A stretch of DNA of 64,000 bases from contig OW388302.1 in NCBI GenBank assembly GCA_936450465.1, forward strand, positions 56,176,959 through 56,240,958, read 5' to 3'. The notes under the pieces are model-generated. The model worked only from the letters and a program-made list of their open reading frames with translations, had not been told where the DNA came from and made no database searches. Of the stretch, positions 11,275-23,626 are shown piece by piece. Made by a program: the position numbers and the translations under genes. Source of the DNA: Gibbula magus (Eukaryota > Mollusca > Gastropoda > Trochida > Trochidae). Numbering within the stretch: the first letter of the stretch is position 1; the number at the start of each line of letters is the position of its first letter.

Positions 11275-12598
11275 TAATATGTTAGTATCGACCTTGCCGA
11301 GTAATCTAACGAATGATTAGGAGGAAGAACAGGACAAGTGTTCAAAGTTTTATTCTTTCTACAAAATAGTGCATTTACACAAACGTATTCAATGTCATTA
11401 AGAACAACAATATGCAGGTTTTCAAACACAGACGCTGATATGTTGTAAGGGTAGATCTTTGTATTCCTTGAGAGATGTGTCAGGAAACCGACTCTGTTTC
11501 AACCTGGTTTCATCCAAAGTGTCAATACCTGCAGAAAAGAACTTAATTCAATGTAATACGAATCAATGCAGCTTACAAAGCTATACAAAACATTTATGAA
11601 ATAATACCTTAAATAACATTTTCTCTCGCCCAACATATCTTTTCAATCTCAATCTCAAATCTCATCTTGTCAATTAATCATAAAACCACACCAAATTGAA
11701 TGAGAAATGTTCATTTTAATGTCATACACACATCACAAATGCTCAGCCTCATCAGCTCATGTCTAACGGTTTGGTTAAGAAACACAGAACCTTTTCCTCA
11801 TTCTTGAATTATTAAAAGGTGTTCAACTAAAATGGCTGCTAGCAATTTTCGTTTTATACGTCACACCGTTTTCTACGGTTAATCAGATCATGGCATGGAC
11901 TGTTTTTATACTACATAAACTTTTATTATAAATATCAAATATGAATATTTACAAATGCCCAAAAAAGTGCTACAGTGCGTTAAACGATGAACAAGTGGAT
12001 GCAATTGATGTAGTGAAAGCATGTACGTGCAACACGGCTGATTTGAGTAGAATAGCGCTCTGATAAAATATGCAGGCCTGGTGTCGGTCTTCTACTTCTA
12101 GAGATGAGGCGTTGCTGACCCTTTTTCAGATTAAAAAAAATCCAGGTGCAGCACACAGGAACAAAACAGGATATTGCAATTGTTGATTGTCTATGCAATT
12201 GAGCATTTCATTGCTCAAATAATACATTTAATTTACACAATCCTCTTTTCAACATTTACCAGTATTATTCGCTATATCATCCGAAACTGGGCCCACAATT
12301 ATTATCCATATGTTTGCTTCGTTGTAAATAAGAGTATTCCGACAAGCACGTGTTCGCCATATTGTATCACAGCTGAAACCAGTCCGACCATCCAGTCGCT
12401 CAAGTGAATTGTGAATATCACGTGCTTTCTTACACGTGTGCGCACGTCACAGTATCATTGTTTGCTGATTGGATAATGCGGAAAGCTTGACAGCAGTCAA
12501 ACTCGGAAAACCTAGTGCATTTTACTTTGCGCGTGCAGAGCGTTCTCCTGTCATGTTATGCTCGTGAGGTTGTACATTGAGTGCCCATGTTATGTAAT
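11275..12598. other. Intergenic, no gene seen
   Basis: No supported gene. Short open frames at 11980-12198 and 12174-12407 lack motif or splice support. Confidence 0.5.
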
Positions 12599-13090
12599 AG
12601 ATAGAGGACGAGTAGCAGTACATTATCGGGATATAAATGTACGGGTTTGAGAGGGTTGGGCGAGGCGTCAGCCGACCCTAACCCTCTCAAACCCGTACAT
12701 TGGGGCGGGATAGCGCTGTGGTTAGCGCGTTCGGCTTCGGATCAAGAGGTCCGGGGTTCTAATCCCGCCCGGGGCACGGCAAATTTGTCTGCAGTAGAGA
12801 ACTGTTCTACACGCAGTAAGGTTTGGGTGCAATGCTACACTGAAATTCAGTGCACCCATCGTTCGCTATAGTTCCGGCCGCTGCTCGCAGGTTTCACCGC
12901 AGTGCATATCCACATGGCGCTGCGGGCTTTCTCCCTGCCATAATACTAGCAGCCGCGATATAAATGAAATACTCTTGAAAGCGGCGTTAAACCCCAACTC
13001 ACTCACTCACTCACTCACTCACTCACTCAAACCCGTACATTTATATCCCGATAATGTACTGCTGCGAGTTCTCTATCTATCTTAGAGCAC
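12599..13090. mobile_element. Palindromic element split by a SINE
   Basis: Left arm 12599-12655 (GCAGTACATTATCGGGATAT..., GTACGGGTTTGAGAGGGT) pairs with 12680-12701 and, beyond the inserted SINE, with 13026-13075 (CCCGTACATTTATATCCCGA...). The original palindrome was about 150 bp. A related, differently arranged fragment occurs at 14276-14350. Confidence 0.7.
12702..13025 (+). mobile_element. tRNA-derived SINE with 15-16-bp target-site duplication
   Basis: Plus-oriented SINE: head GGGGCGGGATAGCGCTGTGG, B box GGGGTTCTAATCC, body with a 20-base deletion near 12853, then GCGGCGTTAAACCCC and seven CACT repeats. CTCAAACCCGTACATT occurs at 12686-12701 and again at 13026-13041, so the SINE entered the right arm of the host palindrome. 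The first two bases of the duplication could belong to the CACT tail. Confidence 0.9.
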
Positions 13091-13420
13091 AGTCAAATGC
13101 TTGAGTCGTCACGAAAATGTCTTAAAATGCATATATTTCAAATGAATTGTCAACATATTTGGGAAACATTCTCTCGGACACAACATGAAAAACATTGACA
13201 TCTCTCATTTTCATATGCAAATGTTAGGGACATTGACGTCATCTTCGGCACTGTGAGCACTGAATGTCTGAAATTGTCCGAAGTGCATGAGGCGTACATT
13301 TTATATAAAGCATAAGCGTCGTGCTTGAATCATGAACATGGATGATTTAAGCACGTTTTTATTCAGCAACATTGAGCAGTAATACATTTCATTGCCTATA
13401 AAGACTGAGAGGTTTTTAGA

Positions 13421-13489
13421 ATGAATCAGTTCACACAATGGCTTCATCATGGACAGTCCAAGGACAAGTACACTATTCATTCAGGAAAG
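13421..13489 (+). CDS. Candidate first exon of a small unknown gene
   Basis: An ATG-initiated 23-codon frame (starts MNQFTQWLHHGQ) ends exactly at a good donor, AAAG|GTAACT. A TATAAA-like CCTATAAAG lies about 25 bases upstream of the ATG, too close for a usual leader, so the start may be further up. It joins in phase 0 to the candidate exon at 13715. No family recognised. Evidence is limited to splice consensus and an open frame. Confidence 0.25.
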
Positions 13490-13714
13490 GTAACTTTACT
13501 TTTTTACTCCTTACTTTTTAAAGTGTATATTTTAAAAAATCTAAGTAAATTCCATTAAATTGGTTTATTCAATAAAAGTTGTTTTTTGTATTTCAAATGT
13601 TTTTGTTTGTTTGTTGAGCTGTATTTATCAATATGCGAGTTGTAATATCTATTGTTGCATATGCTATTGTGCATCCCGTCTATATTGCATATGAATTATT
13701 TCAGGTTACTGCAG

Positions 13715-13847
13715 CAACGAAATTATACTCAAATTGTCTTTGGGAAAGAATGTAACGTCGTACTGGACATAGCTCGGACGCTTTGTGACGATACAGGGGT
13801 TTCATTGAGACGACAATGCTGCCTCCATCCTCTTACACCCCAAAAAG
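13715..13847 (+). CDS. Candidate second exon of the same unknown gene
   Basis: Acceptor CAG at 13712-13714 (pyrimidine tract weak) opens 44 codons in phase 0, ending at AAAAAG|GTACTT in phase 1. The segment is Cys-containing (CCLHP near its end) and lacks low complexity. The next exon was not found; sequence beyond 13900 is AT-rich. Confidence 0.22.
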
Positions 13848-14275
13848 GTACTTTTATATCACTTTCTTCTATTTTTTTATGTCATTGTATATAACGTTTG
13901 AATATTATTTTAATATCGTGGTTGAAAATATATAAAACATTGGTAACATGGTCTGATGCGTGTCGTTGTTTCACTTACTCATTATATAAATGAAATACAC
14001 TTGAAAATTCCCAGTTGACCTCATATTACTTGCTTTAGTTACATGATGTTATTCTTCTTTTAGGAATATCAAGCTCCTTAACATAGATCGACGGAAGCGA
14101 CTTTTTCCTTTCGGAAAGGGAACACAGCGGGTCATTTGTCAATGTAATAAGGGTTTAACTGTGTATTATCCACATAAATAAAACAATCAGTTGACATTGT
14201 TTGTTGATTTTTTGAAAGTCTGTGAACCAGTTTTATGAGCATGATGCCCGAACGCAACCAGACAACCGTACATCT
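13848..14275. other. Intergenic, no gene seen
   Basis: AT-rich, no open frame of interest. Confidence 0.5.
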
Positions 14276-14350
14276 ATCGGGATATAAATGTACTCCACGT
14301 GACCACAAAACAATCATATGATTGGACGAAAGCATTTGACTGTGCTCTAA
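14276..14350 (+). repeat. Fragment related to the palindrome at 12.6-13.1 kb
   Basis: TATCGGGATATAAATGTA at 14276 and AAGCATTTGACTGTGCTC at 14331 match, inverted, segments at 13037-13054 and 13085-13102, but in a different relative order. This fits a rearranged copy of the same repeat. Confidence 0.5.
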
Positions 14351-14801
14351 TTAGCAGGTAAACTAGTATTATAAATGGTTGAATGAATTGAAATAGTAAC
14401 AACAATGATGAAAACACTATTTGTACAATTGACCCTTTATTCCTCTGTGTGTATGACAAATAGTAACATATCAACCTAGGGGCAGGTTACTATTTAGTAC
14501 TTATACCTGCCAACATACCATATGTGCTGATTTCATGCTGGGTAATGTGAAGGGTGGACGTGTAAACGACAGCTCTCGACATGAGGATATGTTTAGAGCA
14601 ATTTGTAGCTATAATCGGCTCATTTTCACAGCCCAGGAAGACTAAACAATCAATACATTGACTCAGCTGTGAGTCAAAAAAGTTTGTTTCGTTGACTTTG
14701 AGACTTATTCTAGCCATGTGGATGGTGCTAACTCTCAGTGGTGACTCGGAGTGTAAACCAGGCCACGAGGCAGTCGACTCTCTCAGGAGGATACAGGGAC
14801 A

Positions 14802-15172
14802 GTGGGACTCACCAGCAAGTGCTCCACAATTGATATTATGAAGGCCATCATTGGACTGAAATCTGATGTGAAAACTGTTAACGATCGCCTCAGTCAACTA
14901 GACGGGCGGGTGAGCAATATGGCGTCTCGGGTGAGAGAACAACGACACGAGATAAATAAGTTGAGTGAAGAAAATAAACATATGTGTGAACAGTTGACTG
15001 CTATGAAAGATAAACTAGATGACTATGAATCGAGATCTAGACGCAATAATTTGTTGTTTCACGACATAGAAAGTGAACACAACGAAATTTCAGATAACAA
15101 AGATCGTGATTTTATTCGACATGCCCTGAACATCCCGCAAGCAGTCGCCATCCCAGATAACACACCCTCTAG
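14802..15172 (+). pseudogene. LINE ORF1p-like fragment (coiled coil + RRM start)
   Basis: The translation has a heptad-rich coiled coil (about residues 15-75), followed by the YESRSRRNNLLFHDI signature that opens the RNA-recognition domain of L1-type ORF1 proteins (transposase_22 family). It breaks off after about 120 residues where a 73-bp minisatellite begins, so RRM and C-terminal domains are missing. No ORF2 follows. The start codon is uncertain; the reading frame rather than the ATG defines the fragment. Confidence 0.75.
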
Positions 15173-16178
15173 TGGGCCACTGGTGGTAGATAGCAAGTGG
15201 CTTGCCACTGGTCGATAGCAAGTGGCCAACCAGTGTGATAGCTAGTGGGCCAATGGTGGCAGATAGCAAGTGGTTTACCACTAGTGGATAGCAAGTGGTC
15301 CACGGGTGTAACTCCCACAGGTAGTGGGCCACAAGTGGAAAATAGCAAGTGGCTTGCCACTGGTGGATAGCTAGTAGCCCACAGGTGTGATAGCTGGTGG
15401 GAAAATGGTGGCAGATAGCTGGTGGATAGCAAGTAGCCCACTGGTGTGATAGCTAGTGGGAAAATGGTGGCAGATAGCTAGTGGCTTGCCACTAGTGGAT
15501 ATAAAGTGGTCCACAGGTGTGATAGCTAGTGCCTTGCCACTGGTGGATAGCAAGTTGCCCACAGGTGTGATAGCTGGTGGGAAAACGGTGGCAGATAGCT
15601 AGTGGCTTGCCACGATAGCAAGTGACCCATTGGTGTGATAGCTAGTGGGAAAATGGTGGCAGATAGCTAGTGGCTTGCCACTGGTGGATAGAAAATTGTC
15701 CACAGGTGTGACAGCTGGTGGGAAAATGGTGGCAGATAACTAGTGGCTTGCCACTGGTGGATAGAAAATTGCCCACAGGTGTGATAGCTGGTGGGAAAAT
15801 GGTGGCAGATAGCTAGTGGCTTGCCACTGGTGGATAGCAAATTGCCCACAGGTGTGATAGCTGGTGGGAAAATGGTAGCAGATAGCTAGTGGCTTGCAAC
15901 TGGTGGATAGCAAATTGCCCACAGGTGTGATAGCTGGTGGGAAAATGGTGGCAGATAGCTAGTGGCTTGCCACTGGTGGATAGCAAATTGCCCACAGGTG
16001 TGATAGCTGGTGGGAAAATGGTGGCAGATAGCTAGTGGATAGCAAGTGGTCAACAGGTGTGATAGCTAGCGTATTGCCATTAGTGGATAGCAAGTGGCCC
16101 ACCAGTGTGATAGCTAGTGGGAAAATGGTGGCAGATAGCTAGTGGCGCGCCAATGGTGGATAGCAAGTGGCCCACATA
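15173..16178. repeat. 73-bp minisatellite, about 13 copies
   Basis: Unit about GGTGTGATAGCTGGTGGGAA + AATGGTGGCAGATAGCTAGT + GGCTTGCCACTGGTGGATAG + CAAATTGCCCACA. The spacing is exactly 73 in the central copies (for example 15740, 15813, 15886) and looser at the edges. Units carry internal direct and inverted AGTGG/CCACT motifs. Long open frames on the minus strand here arise because 73 is not a multiple of 3 and stops are rare in the unit; they are not genes. Confidence 0.95.
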
Positions 16179-16958
16179 TGTTATTTTGGGATAAAATATA
16201 TTTTGATTGCGTACTGTAAAATAGCTTTATATTCGACTTAACTGAACAGATTATGTATTAACTGCATTACATTTACAAACTACATAGTTCTCTATCAATA
16301 TAATACAAAACAAAACTCATATTCTGAGCTTTATTCTAGATATAGTTTAATTTACCCTTTTATATCACGATTTATTTTGTATGCACTTTTTTGCACTCCG
16401 TTGGTTAGAATAATTGTCAGCATGTATGTGTCATATTTTACGTGTGACTAGTCATAGAAGATTGCTATTTTTAGAAAATCACCATTTTCAGCAAAGTTCA
16501 AAGGCTCACAACTGCTTCACTAATTATGCAATTTCAACTTTATTGACATCTTATTTAATTTCAAGAACAAAAACTTTAATGTTGATCTTTTTTTTCAAAA
16601 AGTTGATCCAACTCAGCACATTTGCTGTTTACAATACACATAATTTCAGTCAGCTTTGTCCCCAATCGGAAAATATATCATAATGGGGGGTTCTCAAAGT
16701 GCAGGCACCCTATCGTTCAGGTACAGAAGCAGTGAGGCATATCAGATTAACTTAACAATGGGACTGTATCGGGGTCGTATCAAGAAATAAAACTAGTAAC
16801 TTTACTACATTTTTTATTTATAGCAGTTTATTACATGTTTCATTATACATTACATTTCACAGTATATATAGTATCGGGCAAAATTCAACTCCTTAATTTA
16901 ATTTTTGATATAGATTTATGAAAATGGGCACATTATGTTGATAATCTATTTACAAATT
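16179..16958. other. Intergenic, AT-rich, no gene seen
   Basis: No supported feature; the open frame at 16414-16683 has no recognisable content. Confidence 0.5.
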
Positions 16959-16959
16959 G

Positions 16960-17176
16960 TTTAAATAGGACAATAGCCATTCAGGCCGCTGTTTCGCTCC
17001 AAACACTACATGGAATAAACCAGATCGTCTTTTGACTTTCTCCCATAGCTTGATCGACTTTTCATGACTCGCTCGTTTCTCATCTTCAATATATGTTTGT
17101 GCTAACTATTCAAATGTGTCCTCAAAGATTTGCCAAACCTTTGCAATGGGGTTGAGATCTAGATCTAAAATTATAC
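16960..17176 (-). pseudogene. mariner/Tc1-like transposase C-terminal remnant
   Basis: On the minus strand, starting near 17172, the frame reads DLDLNPIAKVWQIFEDTFE, close to the conserved SPDLNPIE-x-W block before the last catalytic acid of Tc1/mariner transposases. After a stop a second open piece (LAQTYIEDEKRASHEK..., ending KQRPEWLL) resembles the C-terminal tail. The acid after Pro-Ile is replaced by Ala, and stops interrupt the frame, so this is a dead fragment. Identification rests on one motif. Confidence 0.4.
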
Positions 17177-17776
17177 TCTGCGTGTTACTTCACGCAATTC
17201 AAGTTTGCTGTGCGCGTAAGTGCAAACAGTCATAGTCTTGTTGTACAACAAACAAATGCCAACTTTATTCAGTATTTAAACCCGGCACACCCACTTGTAA
17301 AAGTTTAAAGTACTTCCTCTAATCAATGCGACCTGTAATTATAAAGAACGACATTAAACCTAAGTTTCCAATCTCATCCAAGTAATCTGAGACAGCGAAA
17401 ACTTTGATTCCGGCTCGCGCGTGAAACTCACTGCAACTTGAAATGCGACTATATGATGAGTCATTTGGGATGAACTCAACACTGAACTGAACATTAGCCA
17501 TGATGAATGACACGGTGTCGGTTGTTTACCTCCATATATATAGAGGTTAGTCTAATTATTGTAATTACTTATCAATATCATTTATTGTAAAATTTAACAG
17601 ATTTCATATATCATCACCCAACGGTGAATACTTATCAGCTGCCAAGGTACAGGTAAATAAGTAGAAGGCTAACTGTGCTCACACCAGGAACTGCTGACAC
17701 GGCCCCTTTCCTTAAAACAACGCAGCTAATCCTAATCCCCTACAGGCTGCCTGCACAGTGAGAACAAACCATCATA
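17177..17776. other. Intergenic, no gene seen
   Basis: No supported feature; open frame 17319-17513 (minus) has no recognisable content. Confidence 0.45.
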
Positions 17777-18139
17777 ATTACTATTTTCCAATTAAATTGA
17801 GTAACATCATTATGCATGTATAGAAACCGAAACTGCACGTCTCATGTACATGCACAGTAGTTATATGACCTATTAAACACTATCAACTCAATTTTGTCTT
17901 TTTATTTGTTATAAATTAGATTCCAAAATAACGTTTGACTCATTGACGCGCGCCACACGCTGTGCATTGATCGGTTTTCGATCAGAAATCACTTCTTTTA
18001 CCTTCATATCGTAAATATGCTAAGTCGACTATCATCAACATGATATTTTTGGTAACAGTCGGTACTCCTCGATAAAGTGACACAATTGATTACGTTTGCA
18101 ATATGTGACCCCTAACAAAAAAAATGGGTGTACCTTTAA
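17777..18139 (-). mobile_element. Truncated copy of the TTAA-flanked MITE
   Basis: Inverted relative to the complete copy at 21278-21759 and clearly homologous over about 360 bp (shared blocks include TTTCTGATCGAAAACCG, GTGTGGCGCGCG, GAGTTGATAGTGTTTAATAG). Its outer end at 18136 is CTTTAAA; the opposite terminus is missing, replaced at about 17777 by unrelated DNA. Confidence 0.75.
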
Positions 18140-20714
18140 AACCGAAATAATGCGGCAAACTTAGATAAATTTAGTCATGCAACTGAAAACAGATTTTGTA
18201 AAGACTGATTCATATTGTAAATAATTGGTGATATCTACGGCTGAAAATGACAAAGACATCTGTCAAATTTGAATGAAGCAAAATAAATCTTGACTCTTGA
18301 ATGCAGTAAATGAATCAGTTCACGGTGAGTCGCCCTAGCTAGTTTGCGGGTATCCATTGTCAATCAACATAGTAATCTAAATACATAAACATCGACATAT
18401 TTTATAATGTTTTATTGTCGACTGAATGAACATAATATAGAACAGTTCATCTAAATTTATTAAGATTGTCAACATAGGTAAATAAACCAATCAGAATCAA
18501 GCATACACCTGAGTCGTGTTACAATACGTGTACAATGTATAAGATTTGTTCAACAATGTTTCTGTCAATTCAAGCCATCCAAAAGAAAACAACATTGTTC
18601 GACTTTGTTACTTTTAAGGTTGGATAATTTTCTTATGCAATATATACGTGATTTCAGTAAACTTGTTTAGGCGCAGTTCACACTAATGAAAAGGTTGACG
18701 CTGGCATCGTGTTGGTTAAAAAGAGGAGGAATATTGAATGTTTGGTAGGCCCCTTAATCTTGCAAAAAATGCAACATCTGTATCGCCCTTTGCCGGAGAG
18801 TAGTATCCCTATCCTATTTACATAATTATAAAAGGCATCGGTTTTGTGTCAAGCTGAAACGAAAACATGTACTGTATTGTCCACCCACAAAAGCAACGAG
18901 GTGAAAAACTATCACTATGACGCCATTGCCTGGCAACGACATTCAGTAAAAACAGCCGCATGAAAGTGGGCGTCAAATTTAGCTAGTCGAAAACTAATTC
19001 ATATTGAGAGCAATTATGAGAAATAGACAAATTAAATTTTGAGTCGGACCGAATCTTGTGAACATAAGTTCGCGGTTATTCGTCCCAGGTAATTTGCGGT
19101 AAGTGTCGTTCAACGTAGGGTAATCAACCAATCAGAATCAAGGATACACCGAAGTCAGGTTACAATTCCCTATACCATATATTTAGATATGACGTCAATG
19201 TGGGTATTCCCTGGCGATTTAAAATGTTATGCGTCAAATACTCCTTTAGCATTTGCACGTATGCTATTCTAATGGCTATTTTGACGCATAACAATTTAAA
19301 AGGTCCTATATACTACGATAAAGACATATTTTTTTAGGACGCAACGCATGCAAATTGGCCGTAGTGGGGGCCGAGCCTACCCTGCATCTCGCTGTAAATG
19401 TGCTTTTTAGCATTTCAACGATGAATATTTATTTCAAATGCAGTGAGTCTCCTGAGTAATGAATTATAGTACAAGAACACCTTCTGCAAAATGTTTGGCA
19501 ATATCAATCAACTTGAAGAATCAGGTAAAATGTGCGAGTTAAATCAAACAAACGAACAGCTATAGCAAATATAGTTATATATACACAATTCAGTCAAAGA
19601 TTACTTAAATGATTGTGTTTATGCGACCTTTGAAAGTAAATCAACAAAACTACAATTTAAGGCTCTCAGCGTTTGACAGCTTACACAGATTACAATGTAA
19701 AATATGTGTTCAACAAAATTTTCATATGTTTTACTTTGTTATAATGTCATCTGTAGAAATTCATTTGACACTGATTAACATTGTGTAACTTTGTTATTTT
19801 CAACGTGGAATAAATTTATTATTCCAAGTGTTTGTGATGTATATTGGTGATGTTATTTTGAGAAAATCAAATATAAAATATTGTCTCAAATCCTTTGTCT
19901 CATTACATTTTCTTCTGTGAATAGGGCATATACTTTCACGTACAGCAATGAAGCAGCATTTCAAATTAAAACAAAACCAATGAAAAGACAACCCTTTTTA
20001 TTAATGAAAAATTAAAACGTTTCCCCTTATATGTTTTAAACAAAGAGCTGTTAATTGTCAGTTGATAAAGTTGAGACAGTGTGTATAGTTGTAGTCACAT
20101 ACGTCAAACGTCATAAATGTAGACATTTTATATACGAGTGCGGATAGTTCCCGAAAATTCCCGTTGTGCTGCTATTCACATCAGTATACTATCTGATACT
20201 ATCTGTGACTATAAGTGTGATATTTCATTTTATCAGAGATTTTCTGTTTCCAGCTTGTTCATTCGTTGTATTGGAGCGGCGTTCAAATAGGCCTAAGCCT
20301 TGTGGCTTGTTCGCCAATCCAGATTCACTTTATGAAATAAAATATGTTTAAACCATATAAATGTGACTGTAATGATTTTGATCGAAATTCGAACAATGCC
20401 CTGTGCACAAGAATTTACATGTACGCGCTGCATGCCAGTACATTTCCCAGTTACAACATATAAAAATAAAAGTTTAATCATTCCGTATGCCCTTAAAATG
20501 AGATATTTTTTAGTGAATAACCTTTGACGATTTATATGTGTGCTAGATATTCAAGACTCATGTTACACATACTATTTGAATTTTTTTGTAAACCGCCTAT
20601 CACATGACTGCACTTTTGATGTCATCTGGGTTTTGTTTTACTCCGAAATGATGCATTGTATAGTGCAATCTGGACGGATCATTTTTTTATCACAACGTTT
20701 TCCAAACACATGCA
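18140..20714. other. Intergenic with diverged repeats, no gene seen
   Basis: No gene supported. CCAATCAGAATCAAG and its surroundings occur at about 18489 and 19128, so segments near 18300-18540 and 19060-19165 are diverged copies of one repeat. A hairpin of about 23-bp arms with GTTATGCGTCAAATA lies at 19218-19300. Confidence 0.5.
19218..19300. repeat. Hairpin with 23-bp arms
   Basis: TTTAAAATGTTATGCGTCAA near 19218 pairs with TTGACGCATAACAATTTAAA ending at 19300, with about 36 bases between the arms. Probably a small MITE. Confidence 0.6.
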
Positions 20715-20924
20715 TGTTAAAAGAACGTGCAGTTTCGGTTTCTGCACCTGCATAATGATGTAATACTTGTTTTTAATTGGAAACTAGTAATTATGATATA
20801 TTTGGCGATTGAGGATAAATGTCAAGCTGAGTTAATTTATTTGCACTGTAAACAACACATATGGTGAGTCGTGACGGATTAAAGCCAAATACAATTTTAT
20901 GAAACACATTGGATGCACCTTTAA
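20715..20924 (+). mobile_element. 3' part of a TTAA-flanked MITE copy
   Basis: Direct-orientation homologue of the right half of the complete MITE (shares CGTGCAGTTTCGGTTTCTGC and GTAATTATGATATATTTGGC), ending AACACATTGGATGCACCTTTAA at 20921-20924. It differs by a 20-30 base insertion near 20870. Confidence 0.75.
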
Positions 20925-20937
20925 GGCCTTTCGTATT

Positions 20938-21008
20938 TCCTCGAATACAACCCGGGCCTCGAAAAGAACCCGGGGGTTCAAGGGGGTGCTGAACGAAACA
21001 GAATCCGG
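20938..21008. repeat. CGTATTTCC inverted-repeat fragment
   Basis: CGTATTTCCTCGAATACAAC at 20932-20951 is inverted as GGGGAAATACG at about 21008, with a C/G-rich interior (CCCGGGCCTC, CCCGGGGG). A related piece is at 21765-21835. Terminal motif resembles a common invertebrate MITE; family not named. Confidence 0.4.
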
Positions 21009-21277
21009 GGAAATACGGTAGGCCTATACATATCATAGGCCAACAATCTCTAGAGCAATCTTTCATCCGCAACAGCTTTTCATCAATTACAACGAATTGT
21101 CCGCAAAAAGCGTTAATAAACATGTTTAATCGTGTTTCGAAAAAATTTTTTTGTACAAAGTTGCATGCTTCTGTGTGAGATGGCGGCTGACACAAAAAAT
21201 AAATAGATTTATTTTTCAATCACACAAGAATAGGCCTACACAAAAGTAGGAGCGGGTCACCAATAGATGGTACGAGT

Positions 21278-21759
21278 TTAAAGGTACATCCATTGTGTTG
21301 TTGGGGGTCACATATTGCAAACGTTATAACTGGTGTTACTTTATCGAGAAGTACCGACTGTTACCGAAAAGTACCATTTTGATGATAGTAGACTTAGCAT
21401 ATTGACGATTTGAAGGTAAAAGTAGTGATTTCTGATCGAAAACCGGACAATGCATAGCGTGTGGCGCGCGCCAATGAGTCAAACGTAATTTTGGAGTCTT
21501 ATTTATAACAAATAAAAATACAATTTTGAGTTGATAGTGTTTAATAGGTCATATAACTACTGTGCATGTATATGGGACGTGCAGTTTCGGTTTCTGCACA
21601 TGCATAATGGGGTTACTCAATTTTGATTGGAAACTAGTAATTATGATATATTTGGCGATTGGGGATAAATATGCAAGCTGAGTGAATTTATTTGTATTGT
21701 AGACACCACATGTGGTGAGTTGGAACACATTTTATGGAACACAATGGATGTACCTTTAA
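21278..21759 (+). mobile_element. Complete 482-bp MITE flanked by TTAA
   Basis: TTAA + AGGTACATCCATTGTGTT at the left and its exact complement AACACAATGGATGTACCT + TTAA at the right: 18-bp perfect terminal inverted repeats inside TTAA. TTAA duplication is characteristic of piggyBac-type transposition, but the ends do not begin with the usual CCY, so the family is open. Related copies: 10913, 17777-18139, 20715-20924. Non-coding. Confidence 0.8.
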
Positions 21760-21835
21760 GCAGTTTCAATACAGCCCCGGGGGTAACAGGGTGCTGGGGT
21801 AGGCCTAAATACGACGCGGGTCTCAAATAAAACCC

Positions 21836-23348
21836 GATTCTTGTATATTGCGTAATAAGTTTGGACACTTTGTGAAACTAGAACGGTGTTTATATGAGTT
21901 TTTATATGTCGTTCAATCAGACATACTAACTTGTATTTGGAACTTCATTATATGACTTTCTGCAAGATATATACTTCTGAAGGTTACTTTTTACACACGC
22001 ATTTCTATAAAAGGAACTTGCAGTTTGAACGGTGTGAGGATTGGTCTTCTTTTTTATATAATACGGAACGGAACCCTTGGGTAATATTTTTATTTCATAC
22101 AAACTTTTAATGCTGGGATTAAGTTCGCATCAGCATACTGGATGATGTGCGGTAAAGTAATTCCTATAATATCGGTACAGAAAATAGTGTTATTTAGGCA
22201 ACCTTTTTTCTTGCAATGATACCGGAACGTTAGCTGTTTTAGACATATAGGCCTATAATAAATGTAGCCAAAATTTACCCCGAAATACTTTCTAATTGTT
22301 TAAGTCATCTATGACGATGTCAGGTTTTTAACCAAGGCTTCATAGGAAAAACAACTTTTATGAAACGACTTGATATATATCCTACACGTGCGCATAGCAA
22401 GAGATAGGCCTATGTTTACACTGCATTCCGTTTGCAAACCTTTTTTTTTATCATCAGGGTGTGATTTCAATCATGAACATATCTTGAATCATGGCAGATG
22501 TGTACACCACACATCATTCACTAAGATATGTATCTATCAAGCGAAAATTGCATTGCAGAACTTTATTTCATCCGAAGTCAAAATGAAAATTGTAAAAGTT
22601 GCCGTAGACAACTTGGTGTTTCGGTAAACGAACTGAAAATACCATAAATAAATGTTACTCCAAAATTAGACGAAAGCTTCGAATTATATTCTCTACCAAG
22701 TAGATTTTATGTCCTTACTTGACACGGAAGTACATGAAGAACGCATGTAAAGCCGACATGTATCTCGAACCCCGACAAACATGTAGGCCCACTGTCCATC
22801 GCATAAACCCCGCCCACTTCACCTGCACATTAGTGCAATAAATATGGCGGGAACGTAGTCGTCGACTCGTATACTCTTTAGTTTTTGTAGTTATCTTGCA
22901 AGACACCAATTTATTTAAGATTTATAGTGTTATCTGTTAATTCATTTCGATTAACGTGACATCAAAATAAACAATGACGATATTTCGCAGGCCACGCCCC
23001 TGCTCTGCAACGTATCCCCTTTGATCATCACAACTTCCGAGTCGACGACAAAAGGTCATTTGAACTGATGAGACTGTCACTTCAACTTTTTTTTTATCAA
23101 GGACAAACATAAACAAAATTTAAATTTCACCAGGATTTGCATGTATCAATTATGCACGTGTTAATGTATTTAGTTTTATTTTGTAAAAAAAAAGTCATTA
23201 TGATATAGCCCCTAATGTAAAATAAAAAATAGAAAAAATAATATTCAGGTCATAAAACAATAACGGCTAGAAAGTATTATTAAAAAGTATTTACATGTTC
23301 CTACATTCAAAGACAATTCTTTTTAAAATAGATTGTTAAGCAAATTTT
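21836..23348. other. Intergenic, no gene seen
   Basis: AT-rich; open frames at 22370-22627 and 22715-22909 show no motif or splice support. Confidence 0.5.
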
Positions 23349-23626
23349 CTCATTACCTGGTGCTTTACCTTTCAACATTTTTTACTAGATGACAAAGAGA
23401 AATTAAAATGTATTTTCCCCAAAGTATGAAAATTAAGCATGGATTTAAAATAATAAATGTCTGCTTGGGAAAAGGGGTTAATAAATTACTTATGTTGATA
23501 ATGGAGACATATCCCAACATATTATTTAGTCAATTCACAAATGTGTAGTATTCATCATAATTTTTTCCAGATTAAACAATATTATTTGAATTAATTTTTA
23601 ATTTGAACAATAATTTAATTTTTTTT
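23349..23626 (+). repeat. Left arm of a 270-bp inverted repeat around the LINE locus
   Basis: Starts TCTCATTACCTGGTGCTTTA and is reverse-complementary, with few differences, to 31201-31466. The inner part (GAATTAATTTTTAATTTGAA, about 23588) is tandemly duplicated at about 23668. Without the LINE the arms would be about 1.1 kb apart. Confidence 0.8.

Noticed and set aside
15173..16178. CRISPR-like regularly spaced repeats
   Set aside because: Units are contiguous 73-bp tandem copies without unique spacers, in animal DNA.
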